A stretch of 64,000 nt of DNA from CAZQIC01 sp964593555 (GTDB lineage: Bacteria > Bacteroidota > Bacteroidia > JAFLBG01). The notes beneath the pieces are model-generated. The model had not been told where the DNA came from. It saw only the letters and a program-made list of their open reading frames with translations, and did no database searches. The number at the start of each line of letters is the position of its first letter. Position 1 is the stretch's first letter. Shown piece after piece: positions 19,305 to 26,531 of this stretch. Made by a program: the position numbers and the translations under genes. Location: assembly GCA_964593555.1 (NCBI GenBank), contig CAZQIC010000003.1, forward strand, positions 1 through 64,000, in the 5' to 3' direction.

Positions 19305-20435
19305 ATGATGAACGGCGATAAACTACTGGCAAAGGCATTACAGTTTGATTTTCTTACCAAAGAGGAGGGAAAATACCTGTTTGAGAACGCCCCGACCACG
19401 GAACTTGCCTATGTTGCAAACGAGCTGAGAAAGAAGCAAAAAGGTGAAACAAATATTATTACCTGGATCATCGATCGCAATGCCAATACTACCAATGTAT
19501 GTACTGCTAATTGTAAGTTCTGTAATTTCTACCGTATCCCTGGACATAAAGAGGCTTATATCACCACAATTGACCAGTATAAACAGAAAATAGAAGAAAT
19601 GTTTCGTTATGGAGGCGAACAATTGCTTTTACAAGGTGGGCATCACCCGGAATTGGGTTTAAAATTTTATGTTGATCTGTTTAAAGAGTTAAAAAAATTA
19701 TATCCGAATTTAAAACTGCACTCATTAGGTCCACCGGAGATAGCGCACATTACCAAGCTTGAAAAATCTACTCATACCGAAGTGTTAAAAGCATTGATAG
19801 ATGCGGGATTGGATTCGTTGCCGGGTGCAGGAGCTGAAATATTGAACGACAGGGTTCGCAGATTAATATCGAAAGGAAAGTGCGGAGGTAAAGAATGGTT
19901 AGATGTGATGCGTGCCGCGCATAAATTAAATTTAACCACTTCTGCAACCATGATGTTCGGGCACATTGAAACCATTGAAGAACGATTTGAACATTTAGTA
20001 TTGATACGAGAAGTACAACAGGAAAAACCTGTTAATGCAAAAGGCTTCCTTGCTTTTATTCCATGGCCTTTCCAGGATGATGGTACTTTGTTGAGAAGAC
20101 ACAAGGGAGTAAAAAATAATGTTACAGGTGATGAATACATTCGTATGATCGCCATGAGCCGTATCATGTTACCCAATGTGAAAAACATACAAGCATCATG
20201 GTTAACAGTTGGTAAAGAAACCGCGCAGGTTTGTTTGCACTCGGGAGCAAATGATTTCGGAAGTATAATGATAGAAGAGAATGTAGTTTCCGCTGCCGGT
20301 GCACCCCACAGATTTACATCGAATTCTATTCAGGAAGCAATTCGTGAAGCAGGTTTTGAACCACAGCTGCGCGACCAACAATATAATTTCCGTGAACTAC
20401 CCGCTAATATTGAGCAGCAGGTGATAACGTATTAA
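19305..20435 (+). CDS. mqnC: Cyclic dehypoxanthinyl futalosine synthase
   Basis: 376 aa radical-SAM enzyme of the futalosine route to menaquinone; it cyclises dehypoxanthinyl futalosine. The CxxxCxxC cluster is at Cys66, Cys70 and Cys73 (NVCTANCKFCNFYR), which binds the [4Fe-4S]/SAM. Other family landmarks are WIIDRNANTTNVC, QLLLQGGHHPELG, LHSLGPPEIAHI, GLDSLPGAGAEILNDRVR and ATMMFGHIET, fitting MqnC rather than MqnE. ATG codons lie at 19305 and 19308; either could start. It stands alone between pepA (divergent) and the RiPP precursor (convergent). Its presence implies the futalosine pathway instead of classical MenF-D-C-E. A possible aminofutalosine deaminase and a polyprenyl synthetase lie within 10 kb. 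Confidence 0.94.
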   Translation: MMNGDKLLAKALQFDFLTKEEGKYLFENAPTTELAYVANELRKKQKGETNIITWIIDRNANTTNVCTANCKFCNFYRIPGHKEAYITTIDQYKQKIEEMFRYGGEQLLLQGGHHPELGLKFYVDLFKELKKLYPNLKLHSLGPPEIAHITKLEKSTHTEVLKALIDAGLDSLPGAGAEILNDRVRRLISKGKCGGKEWLDVMRAAHKLNLTTSATMMFGHIETIEERFEHLVLIREVQQEKPVNAKGFLAFIPWPFQDDGTLLRRHKGVKNNVTGDEYIRMIAMSRIMLPNVKNIQASWLTVGKETAQVCLHSGANDFGSIMIEENVVSAAGAPHRFTSNSIQEAIREAGFEPQLRDQQYNFRELPANIEQQVITY

Positions 20436-20465
20436 CCCTCTCCGTTCTCTCAAAGAATGAGAGAC

Positions 20466-20486
20466 AAAGGCTCAAAGCCCTTTCTT
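20466..20486 (+). terminator. Possible mqnC terminator
   Basis: AAAGGCT-CAA-AGCCCTTT forms a short stem with one bulged C, followed by a T-rich run (TTTCTTTT). It is preceded at 20451-20469 by a second small stem (TCTCTC/GAGAGA). It lies 31 nt after the mqnC stop. The stem is weak. Confidence 0.35.
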
Positions 20487-20591
20487 TTAGTAACAAATCC
20501 AATTAGTCCAAAGCGCCTCAGTTAATCGATCCGCAGCACAACAAACAATCGCAGTTTCTTTACCATCTGTAACCTCTGGACATCCATTTAC
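20487..20591 (-). pseudogene. Out-of-frame Cys-rich continuation of the RiPP precursor
   Basis: Reading in the -1 frame from the last codon of the precursor gives 34 residues before TAA at 20489-20487. They begin VNGCPEVTDGKETAIV, continue with CCAADRLTEALW and end TNWICY. Four Cys in 34 residues directly after a precursor whose in-frame core has one suggests that a single-base indel (real or sequencing), or a -1 slip at the AAG codon before the stop, has separated the core from its tail. Whether it is expressed is unknown. Confidence 0.45.
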
Positions 20592-20797
20592 TTTACAATG
20601 CAAGTTTGACCTCGTGTAAAAGCAGGGTAGGCTCCCTGTCCTGGAAGAGTTGTGGCCTGCTCTGGCCCCTGAGCAATAGAAATTGGCCTACTATTATCTC
20701 TTCTTCCACCATTAATTGTCAAACTATTTGCGGTTTCAACAGAAGTAGCAAAACCCTCTACTTTAATTTCGCTTAGGTTTAATTTTTTAATTTTCAT
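20588..20797 (-). CDS. Pinensin-like lanthipeptide (RiPP) precursor, orphan, probably frameshifted
   Basis: 69 aa from the ATG at 20797 (an upstream start at 20854 adds 19 unlikely residues). The first 31 residues resemble the leader of pinensin-family/class I lanthipeptide precursors of Bacteroidota: MKIKKLNLSEIKVEGFATS, then a Thr/Ser-rich stretch ending in INGG, a double-glycine cleavage site. The in-frame core (38 aa) is rich in Ser/Thr, Pro and Gly but has a single Cys (TRGQTCIVK). After the stop, the -1 frame stays open for 34 codons and encodes a Cys-rich tail (see next entry), so the true core is probably longer. No LanB/LanC-type enzymes, peptidase or exporter are in the window, so modification would have to be supplied in trans. 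Family assignment is by leader resemblance only. Confidence 0.6.
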   Translation of the reverse strand: MKIKKLNLSEIKVEGFATSVETANSLTINGGRRDNSRPISIAQGPEQATTLPGQGAYPAFTRGQTCIVK

Positions 20798-20889
20798 TCG
20801 TTTATTTTTAATTGTTATGAAGCAAAGCCACCTCGAGTACCCGCAGACACACAATAAATTGTACTTAAGGTATCGATTTCCAATGATGA

Positions 20890-20926
20890 CTACATAAAAA
20901 ATACATATTATATGTTTTTTATGTAG
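20890..20926. repeat. 37-bp near-perfect palindrome
   Basis: Arms CTACATAAAAAA and TTTTTTATGTAG (12 bp, perfect) flank a 13-nt AT centre that is itself partly symmetric. It lies about 93 bp upstream of the RiPP precursor and about 138 bp upstream of the divergent 21064 operon. It could be an operator for a dimeric regulator, or a bidirectional hairpin. Confidence 0.6.
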
Positions 20927-20937
20927 ATTTTCAATGA

Positions 20938-20965
20938 CAAATATAAATACTGAGATTTACGACAA
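20938..20965 (-). promoter_or_regulatory. Candidate promoter for the RiPP precursor
   Basis: On the minus strand, TTG (20965-20963) is followed after 17 nt by TATATTTG (20945-20938), matching TTG-N17-23-TAnnTTTG. Transcription would start just before the 37-bp palindrome, placing it at the very 5' end of the RNA. Confidence 0.45.
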
Positions 20966-21063
20966 TTAACATAAATAAAACCAATTTAGTCAACCTCCCC
21001 TGCGAATGCAGGAACAAAAGTGGTGTAATTATTTTGCTATCTTTATTTAGTTAATATTACAAA

Positions 21064-21543
21064 ATGTATAAGTATCTCTGTATAATGTTTTTACTTCAAT
21101 TGGCGAACCCAACCTTTTCTCAGAAAAAAAAGGAAATAAAGAAAATGGGAATCAAAACTATTACAATAACCAATACGCAAAACAACAAAACAATTACAGA
21201 CAATAAGTCTTCGTATAATAGCAGTGGAGAAATTACAGAAGAAATAAATAACGATAAGGACGGAGCATTAAAATCTACCACCAAATATAAATACAATAAA
21301 AGCGAAGATCTTATTGAGGAGCTTGAATATGATGCCAACAGCCTGCTCAAAGAAAAAAGGACATTTAAATACAATTCTTTAGGGGAAAAAACAGAAGAGT
21401 TGATTACAGATAAAGACAATAAAATCATTAAAAAATCTATATATACTTACGATGTGAATGGATTAAAAACAGAGAAGAAAACATACGATGGCAACAATAT
21501 CCTGATTTCCACAAAAAAATATTATTACGGATATAAACCATGA
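21064..21543 (+). CDS. Secreted small repeat protein, first gene of the VTC/DUF4956 operon
   Basis: 159 aa. A signal peptide (residues 1-19, ending NPTFSQ) is followed by a Lys/Glu/Asn-rich domain made of short antiparallel-strand repeats resembling YD/RHS-type units. These include Y-x-SSGEITEEINNDKDG, YKYNKSEDLIEELEYDAN, FKYNSLGEKTEELITDKDN and YTYDVNGLKTEKKTYDGNN, each about 25 residues. It is probably periplasmic or surface-located. I do not know a named family. Its stop overlaps the start of the VTC gene (ATGA, 21540-21543), so translation is probably coupled and a role in the same process is likely. Confidence 0.75.
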   Translation: MYKYLCIMFLLQLANPTFSQKKKEIKKMGIKTITITNTQNNKTITDNKSSYNSSGEITEEINNDKDGALKSTTKYKYNKSEDLIEELEYDANSLLKEKRTFKYNSLGEKTEELITDKDNKIIKKSIYTYDVNGLKTEKKTYDGNNILISTKKYYYGYKP

Positions 21544-22292
21544 ACCAGCTTATACATGAAAGATTAAATTTATTTGAAAGTATTAGCTTAAAAAAAATGG
21601 ACGGCGTAAAGCTCATGGATAGAATAGATTCCAAGTTCATTTTTAAATGCGACCTTCTCCCTACAATCCTCAAAGAGGTAGAGCCGTTTTATCGCTGTCT
21701 GGAAATCGAGACAAACAAGATTAGCACATACAAAACATTGTATTACGACACCCCGGATTTAAAATTGTATCACAAACATCACAACGGACATTTAAATAGG
21801 TATAAAGTACGACACCGTACATATGTGGATTCAAACTTGGCATTTTTAGAGGTAAAATTTAAAAGTAATAAAGGCAGAACTGTTAAAGAACGTATTAGAG
21901 AAACGAATGCGCCTGCTACATTTAAAGATGAGGCGCAAATTTTTCTAACGAAACAGTTGCCATTTAATCCGGGTTTATTAGCACCTGTGGTTTGGGTAAA
22001 TTATGGTCGTATTACGCTTGTAAATAAACAAGTTGCAGAACGCGTAACGATAGATCTAAATTTACAGTTTGTAAACGGCGGTACCGTTGTGGATGCAACT
22101 GATTTAGTAATTGCGGAAGTAAAACAAGGCAAAAAACAACACTCGGAATTTTTAAATATATTAACACGATTTAGGGTAAAACAAAACTCTATTAGCAAGT
22201 ACTGTTTGGCAGTTGCAATGACTCACAACAACGTGAAAAAGAATAATTTCAAAGAGAAAATACTAACCATTAAAAAGATAACAACACCATGA
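21540..22292 (+). CDS. VTC-domain (polyphosphate polymerase-like) protein
   Basis: 250 aa, a single VTC domain. This is the triphosphate-tunnel fold which in yeast Vtc4 polymerises ATP gamma-phosphates into polyphosphate. Tunnel residues are visible: Arg28/Lys32 (RIDSKF), the cluster RYKVRHR (about 87-92), FLEVKFKSNKGR (about 102-113) and, near the C-terminus, IAEVKQGK (about 191-198). No membrane segment, so it is cytosolic or membrane-associated through its partner. It overlaps the preceding gene by 4 nt and the following DUF4956 gene by 4 nt, indicating a tightly coupled operon. VTC plus DUF4956 is a recurrent pair in bacteria. That it makes polyphosphate here is inference from the fold. 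Confidence 0.88.
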   Translation: MNQLIHERLNLFESISLKKMDGVKLMDRIDSKFIFKCDLLPTILKEVEPFYRCLEIETNKISTYKTLYYDTPDLKLYHKHHNGHLNRYKVRHRTYVDSNLAFLEVKFKSNKGRTVKERIRETNAPATFKDEAQIFLTKQLPFNPGLLAPVVWVNYGRITLVNKQVAERVTIDLNLQFVNGGTVVDATDLVIAEVKQGKKQHSEFLNILTRFRVKQNSISKYCLAVAMTHNNVKKNNFKEKILTIKKITTP

Positions 22293-22951
22293 CTCTGCTT
22301 CAAGTAACGACTGATATTGTGAGTGATGCCCTTCCAACGGCGGCCGAAAGCACTGAGGAGTTAGTGAAAATACTCACAAAATTTTTATTAAGATTTGTAA
22401 TAGATATAGCCTCCGTATTTGTCTTAATTCGGCTGGTTTATTTTCGTGTATATAAACACACTGAATTATTTTTCACTTTTTTTATTTTTAACATCGTAAT
22501 CTTTCTAATATGTTTTTTACTAAATAAAGTTGACCTAAGTATGGGGGCCGCATTTGGATTATTTGCAGTATTCAGCATGTTAAGGTATCGTACGGAAGAC
22601 ATTAGTATTAAAGATATGAGCTACCTTTTTCTGGTAATTGCCATAGGACTTATTGCTGCCGTAACAAAAATCAAGAATACATCTGATGCGTATGAATATT
22701 TATTTCTGATTCTAGTTAACGTTATCATTATTGCAATCGCATTTATTTTTGATTCGGGGATATTCTTTAAAAAGGAAGCAACAAAAATTATCAGTTATGA
22801 AAACATTGAATTAGTAAGGGCTGAGAAGCATGTTGAATTAATGGAGGACATAAAAGCGAGAACGGGGATTAATGTACATCGAATTTCTATTGGGAAAATA
22901 GATTTCCTCAAAGATTCAACACAAATAAAAATTTATTACTACGAAAGTTAA
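22289..22951 (+). CDS. DUF4956 inner-membrane protein
   Basis: 220 aa. Four hydrophobic segments are visible, about residues 33-52, 56-76, 104-122 and 134-153, followed by a soluble C-terminal domain of about 65 residues (ATKIISYENIELVRAEKH...). GAAFGLFAVFSMLRYRTEDISIKDMSYLF between segments 2 and 3 is typical of DUF4956. Biochemical function unknown; because it is so often paired with VTC-domain proteins it may anchor the polymerase or move its product across the inner membrane (inference). It overlaps the VTC gene by 4 nt and is followed 6 nt later by a porin gene. Confidence 0.88.
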   Translation: MTLLQVTTDIVSDALPTAAESTEELVKILTKFLLRFVIDIASVFVLIRLVYFRVYKHTELFFTFFIFNIVIFLICFLLNKVDLSMGAAFGLFAVFSMLRYRTEDISIKDMSYLFLVIAIGLIAAVTKIKNTSDAYEYLFLILVNVIIIAIAFIFDSGIFFKKEATKIISYENIELVRAEKHVELMEDIKARTGINVHRISIGKIDFLKDSTQIKIYYYES

Positions 22952-22957
22952 TTTAAA

Positions 22958-24016
22958 ATGGTAAAAAAAGTATTTATGGGGGCTCTGCTTTTAATAAGCA
23001 CACTTAACATTAAAGCCCAAGGAGAAAACGATTCTACAAATTTCTCAAGGGAAAAACAGGGAAAACATAAGCCCAAAATTTCTGGTGTCTTACAAGTGCA
23101 TTATCAACATGAGTTTAATACCAATGGAGACACAATACAGGATCCGGATGGTTTTCGCATTCTAAGAGCACGCTTGATAGCAGAAGGCGATCTTAACAAG
23201 TACACTTCTTATCAGGTAATGATTGATCCTCGTGCTCCAGAAATTGCCGGGCTTCTGCGTGATGCTTATATAGAGTTTCATCCCACTAAAAATCAAAAGA
23301 TAAGAATAGGTCAGCAGAAAACTCAGTTTGGTTGGGAAAATAGACAATCCATTACAGAGTTATATGTAGTGAATAGAGCAGAAGCTTCTGATAACGTAGC
23401 AAGAGGTGAAAATTTGCGTGATATTGGTTTAGGCTTGTTGGGCAATGTACCAATAAATAAAAATTTTCGTTTGGAAGATGCTGTAACATTTACCAATGGA
23501 ACACGAAGCAATGTAAGGGGTCCGTTTGATTTTAATACCAAGAAAGCCTTGTGGGGGCGAGTAGGACTGCGCTACAAGAAAAATAAATCCACTTTTAACT
23601 TTGGAACTTCTTTTGGTATTGGCGGCATAAGATATTTAGGCGATGACCTTATTGACCCAGCGGATGATATTTATACGGATTTTAAACGTATAGGTGTGGA
23701 TGTAGAATTCGATCACCCCTATTTTTTTATAGTTGGGGAATATGGTCAAGGTACGGACATGGTAAAAGATACACTTTATGGAGAACCCGTTGGATATAGT
23801 GGGTTGTTAGCTTTAAAAACAAAATGGAAATTAGGACCGCTGGTACGTTATGATACCTTCGAGGATGAATTCAAACGCCTTACTTTGGGGGCATATTATG
23901 GTAAGCCAAAGGATAAATTTCGTGTTTTAGTAAATTACGATTTTAGAGGCGGGATTACTGATGTTCCGAAAGGGCATGATGATCGATTTTATATCCAATG
24001 CCAAATACGATTTTAG
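22958..24016 (+). CDS. Outer-membrane porin, OprO/OprP (phosphate-selective) type
   Basis: 352 aa. A signal peptide (residues 1-20, ...NIKAQ) precedes alternating amphipathic strands of a 16-stranded-type porin. The N-terminal part, with GFRILRARLIAEGDLNKYTSYQ, LLRDAYIEFHP and IRIGQQKTQFGWENRQS, matches the phosphate-selective porin O/P family, and the chain ends in an aromatic-terminated strand (FYIQCQIRF). It is the last gene of the 21064-24016 operon. With a VTC polymerase and DUF4956 in the operon, a phosphate or polyphosphate conduit is an attractive guess, but the family in Bacteroidota is broad in substrate. Confidence 0.85.
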   Translation: MVKKVFMGALLLISTLNIKAQGENDSTNFSREKQGKHKPKISGVLQVHYQHEFNTNGDTIQDPDGFRILRARLIAEGDLNKYTSYQVMIDPRAPEIAGLLRDAYIEFHPTKNQKIRIGQQKTQFGWENRQSITELYVVNRAEASDNVARGENLRDIGLGLLGNVPINKNFRLEDAVTFTNGTRSNVRGPFDFNTKKALWGRVGLRYKKNKSTFNFGTSFGIGGIRYLGDDLIDPADDIYTDFKRIGVDVEFDHPYFFIVGEYGQGTDMVKDTLYGEPVGYSGLLALKTKWKLGPLVRYDTFEDEFKRLTLGAYYGKPKDKFRVLVNYDFRGGITDVPKGHDDRFYIQCQIRF

Positions 24017-24019
24017 AGA

Positions 24020-24054
24020 AACTATTTTACTTGACAGCATGGTCAAAAATAGTT
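24020..24054 (+). terminator. Hairpin after the VTC/porin operon
   Basis: AACTATTT (24020-24027) pairs with AAATAGTT (24047-24054), and inside it TTGAC pairs with GTCAA around an AGCATG loop, with a small bulge. It lies right after the porin stop. There is no clear T-run, so it may act as an mRNA-stabilising hairpin rather than an intrinsic terminator. Confidence 0.35.
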
Positions 24055-24108
24055 AGAGTGCAAACTGTGTAGCAGTAAAAAGAACATTATTAATGTCTTT
24101 AAATCTGA

Positions 24109-24558
24109 TCACTTTGTATTAGCGGAATAATTTTTTTCTTCCGCCAATTTCCCATTCTCCTCCCAATACTGCCATTTGCCCGTTTCTTTGTCATCGGTAT
24201 AAAAACCTTCGTAACGTTTATTCCCGTTCGGATAATAAGCGGTTGCGCGGCCATAGCGTAGTCCATTCTTATACGATCCCTCACTCCACATTTTGCCATC
24301 AGGATAAAAACTTAACCAGGAGCCATGACGTTTCCCCCCTGCATATTCGCCTTTAATTTTAATCAATCCATTTGGGTGGCGCTCTTCATAAGGACCATCG
24401 GGCATAGTTGTGGAAAGCTGTTGTGTAGTATCTTTTGGAGCAAACGCAGAGGATGTGTCAGCTGTAGTTGCTTTATTTTTTTCTTCGTTTGTTTGTTCTG
24501 TCCCGCATGAAAAAATTAAAACAGAGCAAATGGTAAGTAGTGCAATATTCCGGTTCAT
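24109..24558 (-). CDS. MORN-like (YwqK-type) repeat lipoprotein
   Basis: 149 aa. The signal peptide ends at a lipobox (LIFSC, Cys18). A polar Thr/Glu-rich linker (about 20-55) leads into about four MORN-like hairpins: NGLIKIKGEYAGGKRHGSW, DGKMWSEGSYKNGLRYG, NGNKRYEGFYTDDKETGKW and NGKLAEEKNY. These belong to the family often labelled toxin-antitoxin YwqK antitoxin. No toxin partner is adjacent, so a generic repeat lipoprotein is the safer call. It is the last gene of a minus-strand run with rlmN, the prenyl synthetase and the aaRS-like gene, 6 nt after the latter. Confidence 0.78.
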   Translation of the reverse strand: MNRNIALLTICSVLIFSCGTEQTNEEKNKATTADTSSAFAPKDTTQQLSTTMPDGPYEERHPNGLIKIKGEYAGGKRHGSWLSFYPDGKMWSEGSYKNGLRYGRATAYYPNGNKRYEGFYTDDKETGKWQYWEENGKLAEEKNYSANTK

Positions 24559-24564
24559 AATTTA

Positions 24565-25497
24565 TTATTTATAAAGATTTAAAAGTCGTTCAGTGCCCAA
24601 TCCGCTTATTAGTAGTCTTTCTTTTTTATTCCCTGTTAACTGTTGTGTCCAGTCAACAAAACCTCCGTCACCAATTTCAATTTCATTGCCATTAATGGTT
24701 ATTGTTATTTTAAATTGTAATCCTTTGTAGTATGGTTGTTGGTCCTGAGCAGCAATAGTTTTTTCTAATTTGAATGTAGGGAATTTATCACAAATAAAAT
24801 TAAACAGTGATTCAAAAAGTAAATTCGTTTTCTCTTTTCCGTCTAAAGATTTAAACAGAAGATTCACTGTTTCGACCTTATATTGTGTTCTTAAATATTT
24901 TTCGTAGAATGATAATTGATCAAAGAGTGATTTTTTTTCAAACTCAAAATTTCCTGTATCTCTTCCGGCATCAGTCATGCAAAAGATCCTGAAGTGCTGA
25001 TTCCATCCGGGATTATTAAAATCCTGCGCTCTGACATGACGATGGCTCGTACAAAATTTTAATTGAGAACCATCGAACAATTGTTCTTTTCTTCTTTTGC
25101 TGATCTCAAGCGCTAAAACATTTGTTGCGTCGGCTAAAACTTCTACTCCTCTTAATGCGGAAATAACTTTATGCTGATTTACCGTTCCTACCACAGAGCT
25201 TGTCCCAAGCGGTGTAACAGGAGAGAGTTCAGTCGGTTCATAGCCGAGCCCCTTTGCTGTTTTTAAAAGCTCGATATCCCTTTTCATAAATTCTATTGGA
25301 TCAATAGAAGCGGGGGAAGTAAATTTATTTTCTATGTAGTGTTTTAAAAGTTGGGCGGGAGTAATTTGTTTTGTTTTATTACCGATGATTTCCAGCAACA
25401 ATGAATTGAGCTCAGACAATGAAAGTTTTTCCGATAACTTATTGATAAGTCCGGGTTGCTGAAGTTTGTTTTCTATACTAGACGCTATTTTCCCCAT
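24565..25497 (-). CDS. Orphan protein with class II aminoacyl-tRNA synthetase-like motifs
   Basis: 310 aa, cytosolic (no signal or membrane segment). An N-terminal helical part (about 1-80) precedes a domain with TPLGTSSVVGTVNQ, then LRGVEVLADATNVLALEISKRRK. Next come HFRIFCMTDAGRDTGNFEFEKKS, reminiscent of class II motif 2 (FR...loop...EF), and a C-terminal LLISGLGTERLLNLYK resembling class II motif 3 (GxGxER). It lacks an obvious anticodon-binding domain and is much shorter than HisRS. It may be a catalytic-core paralogue in the manner of HisZ/PoxA-type proteins, possibly with a non-translational or tRNA-related task. I do not recognise a named family. It lies 50 nt downstream of the prenyl synthetase gene. 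Confidence 0.6.
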   Translation of the reverse strand: MGKIASSIENKLQQPGLINKLSEKLSLSELNSLLLEIIGNKTKQITPAQLLKHYIENKFTSPASIDPIEFMKRDIELLKTAKGLGYEPTELSPVTPLGTSSVVGTVNQHKVISALRGVEVLADATNVLALEISKRRKEQLFDGSQLKFCTSHRHVRAQDFNNPGWNQHFRIFCMTDAGRDTGNFEFEKKSLFDQLSFYEKYLRTQYKVETVNLLFKSLDGKEKTNLLFESLFNFICDKFPTFKLEKTIAAQDQQPYYKGLQFKITITINGNEIEIGDGGFVDWTQQLTGNKKERLLISGLGTERLLNLYK

Positions 25498-25547
25498 TCA
25501 ATAAATGCATTTCAAATAGTGCTTTCCTAAAAACTGGTCGGAGACCC

Positions 25548-26525
25548 TTATTTTTTTCTTTCCGTTGTATAGCGCACAAGGTGTTCCAGTGATGCCCTGT
25601 ACTCATTATCAGGAAATGAATTTAAAATGGCCAATGCTTTCTCCTTGTATTCGTTCATTTTTTTTGTTGCATATTCAATGCCACCACTCTTAACAACATA
25701 TTCAATTACTTCATGAACTTTTGTTGGATTATCACTGTTATTTTTTACAATATTGATCATTTTCCTTTTTTCTATGGCAGAAGCATTGTTTAGCGCATAG
25801 ATAAGAGGAAGGGTCATCTTTTTTTCTTTAATATCGATCCCCGTAGGTTTGCCTATGTCTTCTCCACTTCCGTAATCGAACAGATCATCTTTTATCTGGA
25901 AAGCAATGCCAACAGCTTCTCCAAAAGCTTTCATCTTAGCAATAGTTTCTTTATCGGCTCCAACCGATGACGCACCGCAGGCACAGCAGGCAGCAATAAG
26001 TGTTGCTGTTTTTTGCCTGATGATTTCAAAATAAACATCTTCCGCGATATCCAGTTTGCGCGCTTTTTCAATTTGCAATAATTCTCCTTCACTCATTTCT
26101 CTCACAGCGGTGGATACTATTTTTAATAATTCGAAATCGGAATTATCAATGGCAAGTAATAAGCCACGTGATAGGAGGTAATCGCCAACCAATACAGCAA
26201 TTTTATTTTTCCATAAGGCATTTACTGAAAAAAATCCGCGGCGTTCATTGGCGTCATCTACTACGTCATCATGAACAAGCGTAGCAGTATGAAGCAATTC
26301 TATCAATGACGCAGCACGGTATGAAGATTCTGTTACATTGCCCCCACATAATTTTGCTGACAAAAAAACAAACAAAGGGCGCATCTGTTTTCCCTTGCGT
26401 CGGATGATGTACTGCGTGATCTTATCCAGCAAGGGAACAGTACTGTGCATGGACTCACGGAACTTTTCATCGAAGAGTTCCATCTCTGCTTGCACCGGCC
26501 GTTTTATTTTATCTACATCAGGCAT
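25548..26525 (-). CDS. Polyprenyl (long-chain E-isoprenyl) diphosphate synthase
   Basis: 325 aa. Elongates allylic diphosphates with IPP; the product is probably the menaquinone side chain. Both Asp-rich motifs are intact: DDVVD at residues 86-90 (LLHTATLVHDDVVDDANERRG) and DDLFD at 213-217 (FQIKDDLFDYGSGEDIGKP). GKQMRP near residue 45 binds IPP. Ala/Leu rather than bulky aromatic residues before the first motif (LIELLHTATLVHDD) fit a medium/long-chain (octaprenyl-type) synthase. It starts 6 nt after the rlmN stop, so the two are co-transcribed. The substrate comes from the MEP pathway (dxs, ispD in this window). Confidence 0.93.
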   Translation of the reverse strand: MPDVDKIKRPVQAEMELFDEKFRESMHSTVPLLDKITQYIIRRKGKQMRPLFVFLSAKLCGGNVTESSYRAASLIELLHTATLVHDDVVDDANERRGFFSVNALWKNKIAVLVGDYLLSRGLLLAIDNSDFELLKIVSTAVREMSEGELLQIEKARKLDIAEDVYFEIIRQKTATLIAACCACGASSVGADKETIAKMKAFGEAVGIAFQIKDDLFDYGSGEDIGKPTGIDIKEKKMTLPLIYALNNASAIEKRKMINIVKNNSDNPTKVHEVIEYVVKSGGIEYATKKMNEYKEKALAILNSFPDNEYRASLEHLVRYTTERKK

Positions 26526-26531
26526 TGCCGA

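Noticed and set aside
19223..19399. N-terminal extension of pepA
   Set aside because: It would overlap the divergent mqnC start and contains no family similarity; the ATG at 19222 gives the normal protein.
24109..24558. Toxin-antitoxin module (YwqK antitoxin)
   Set aside because: The MORN-like repeats match that label, but the protein has a lipoprotein signal and no toxin gene is adjacent.
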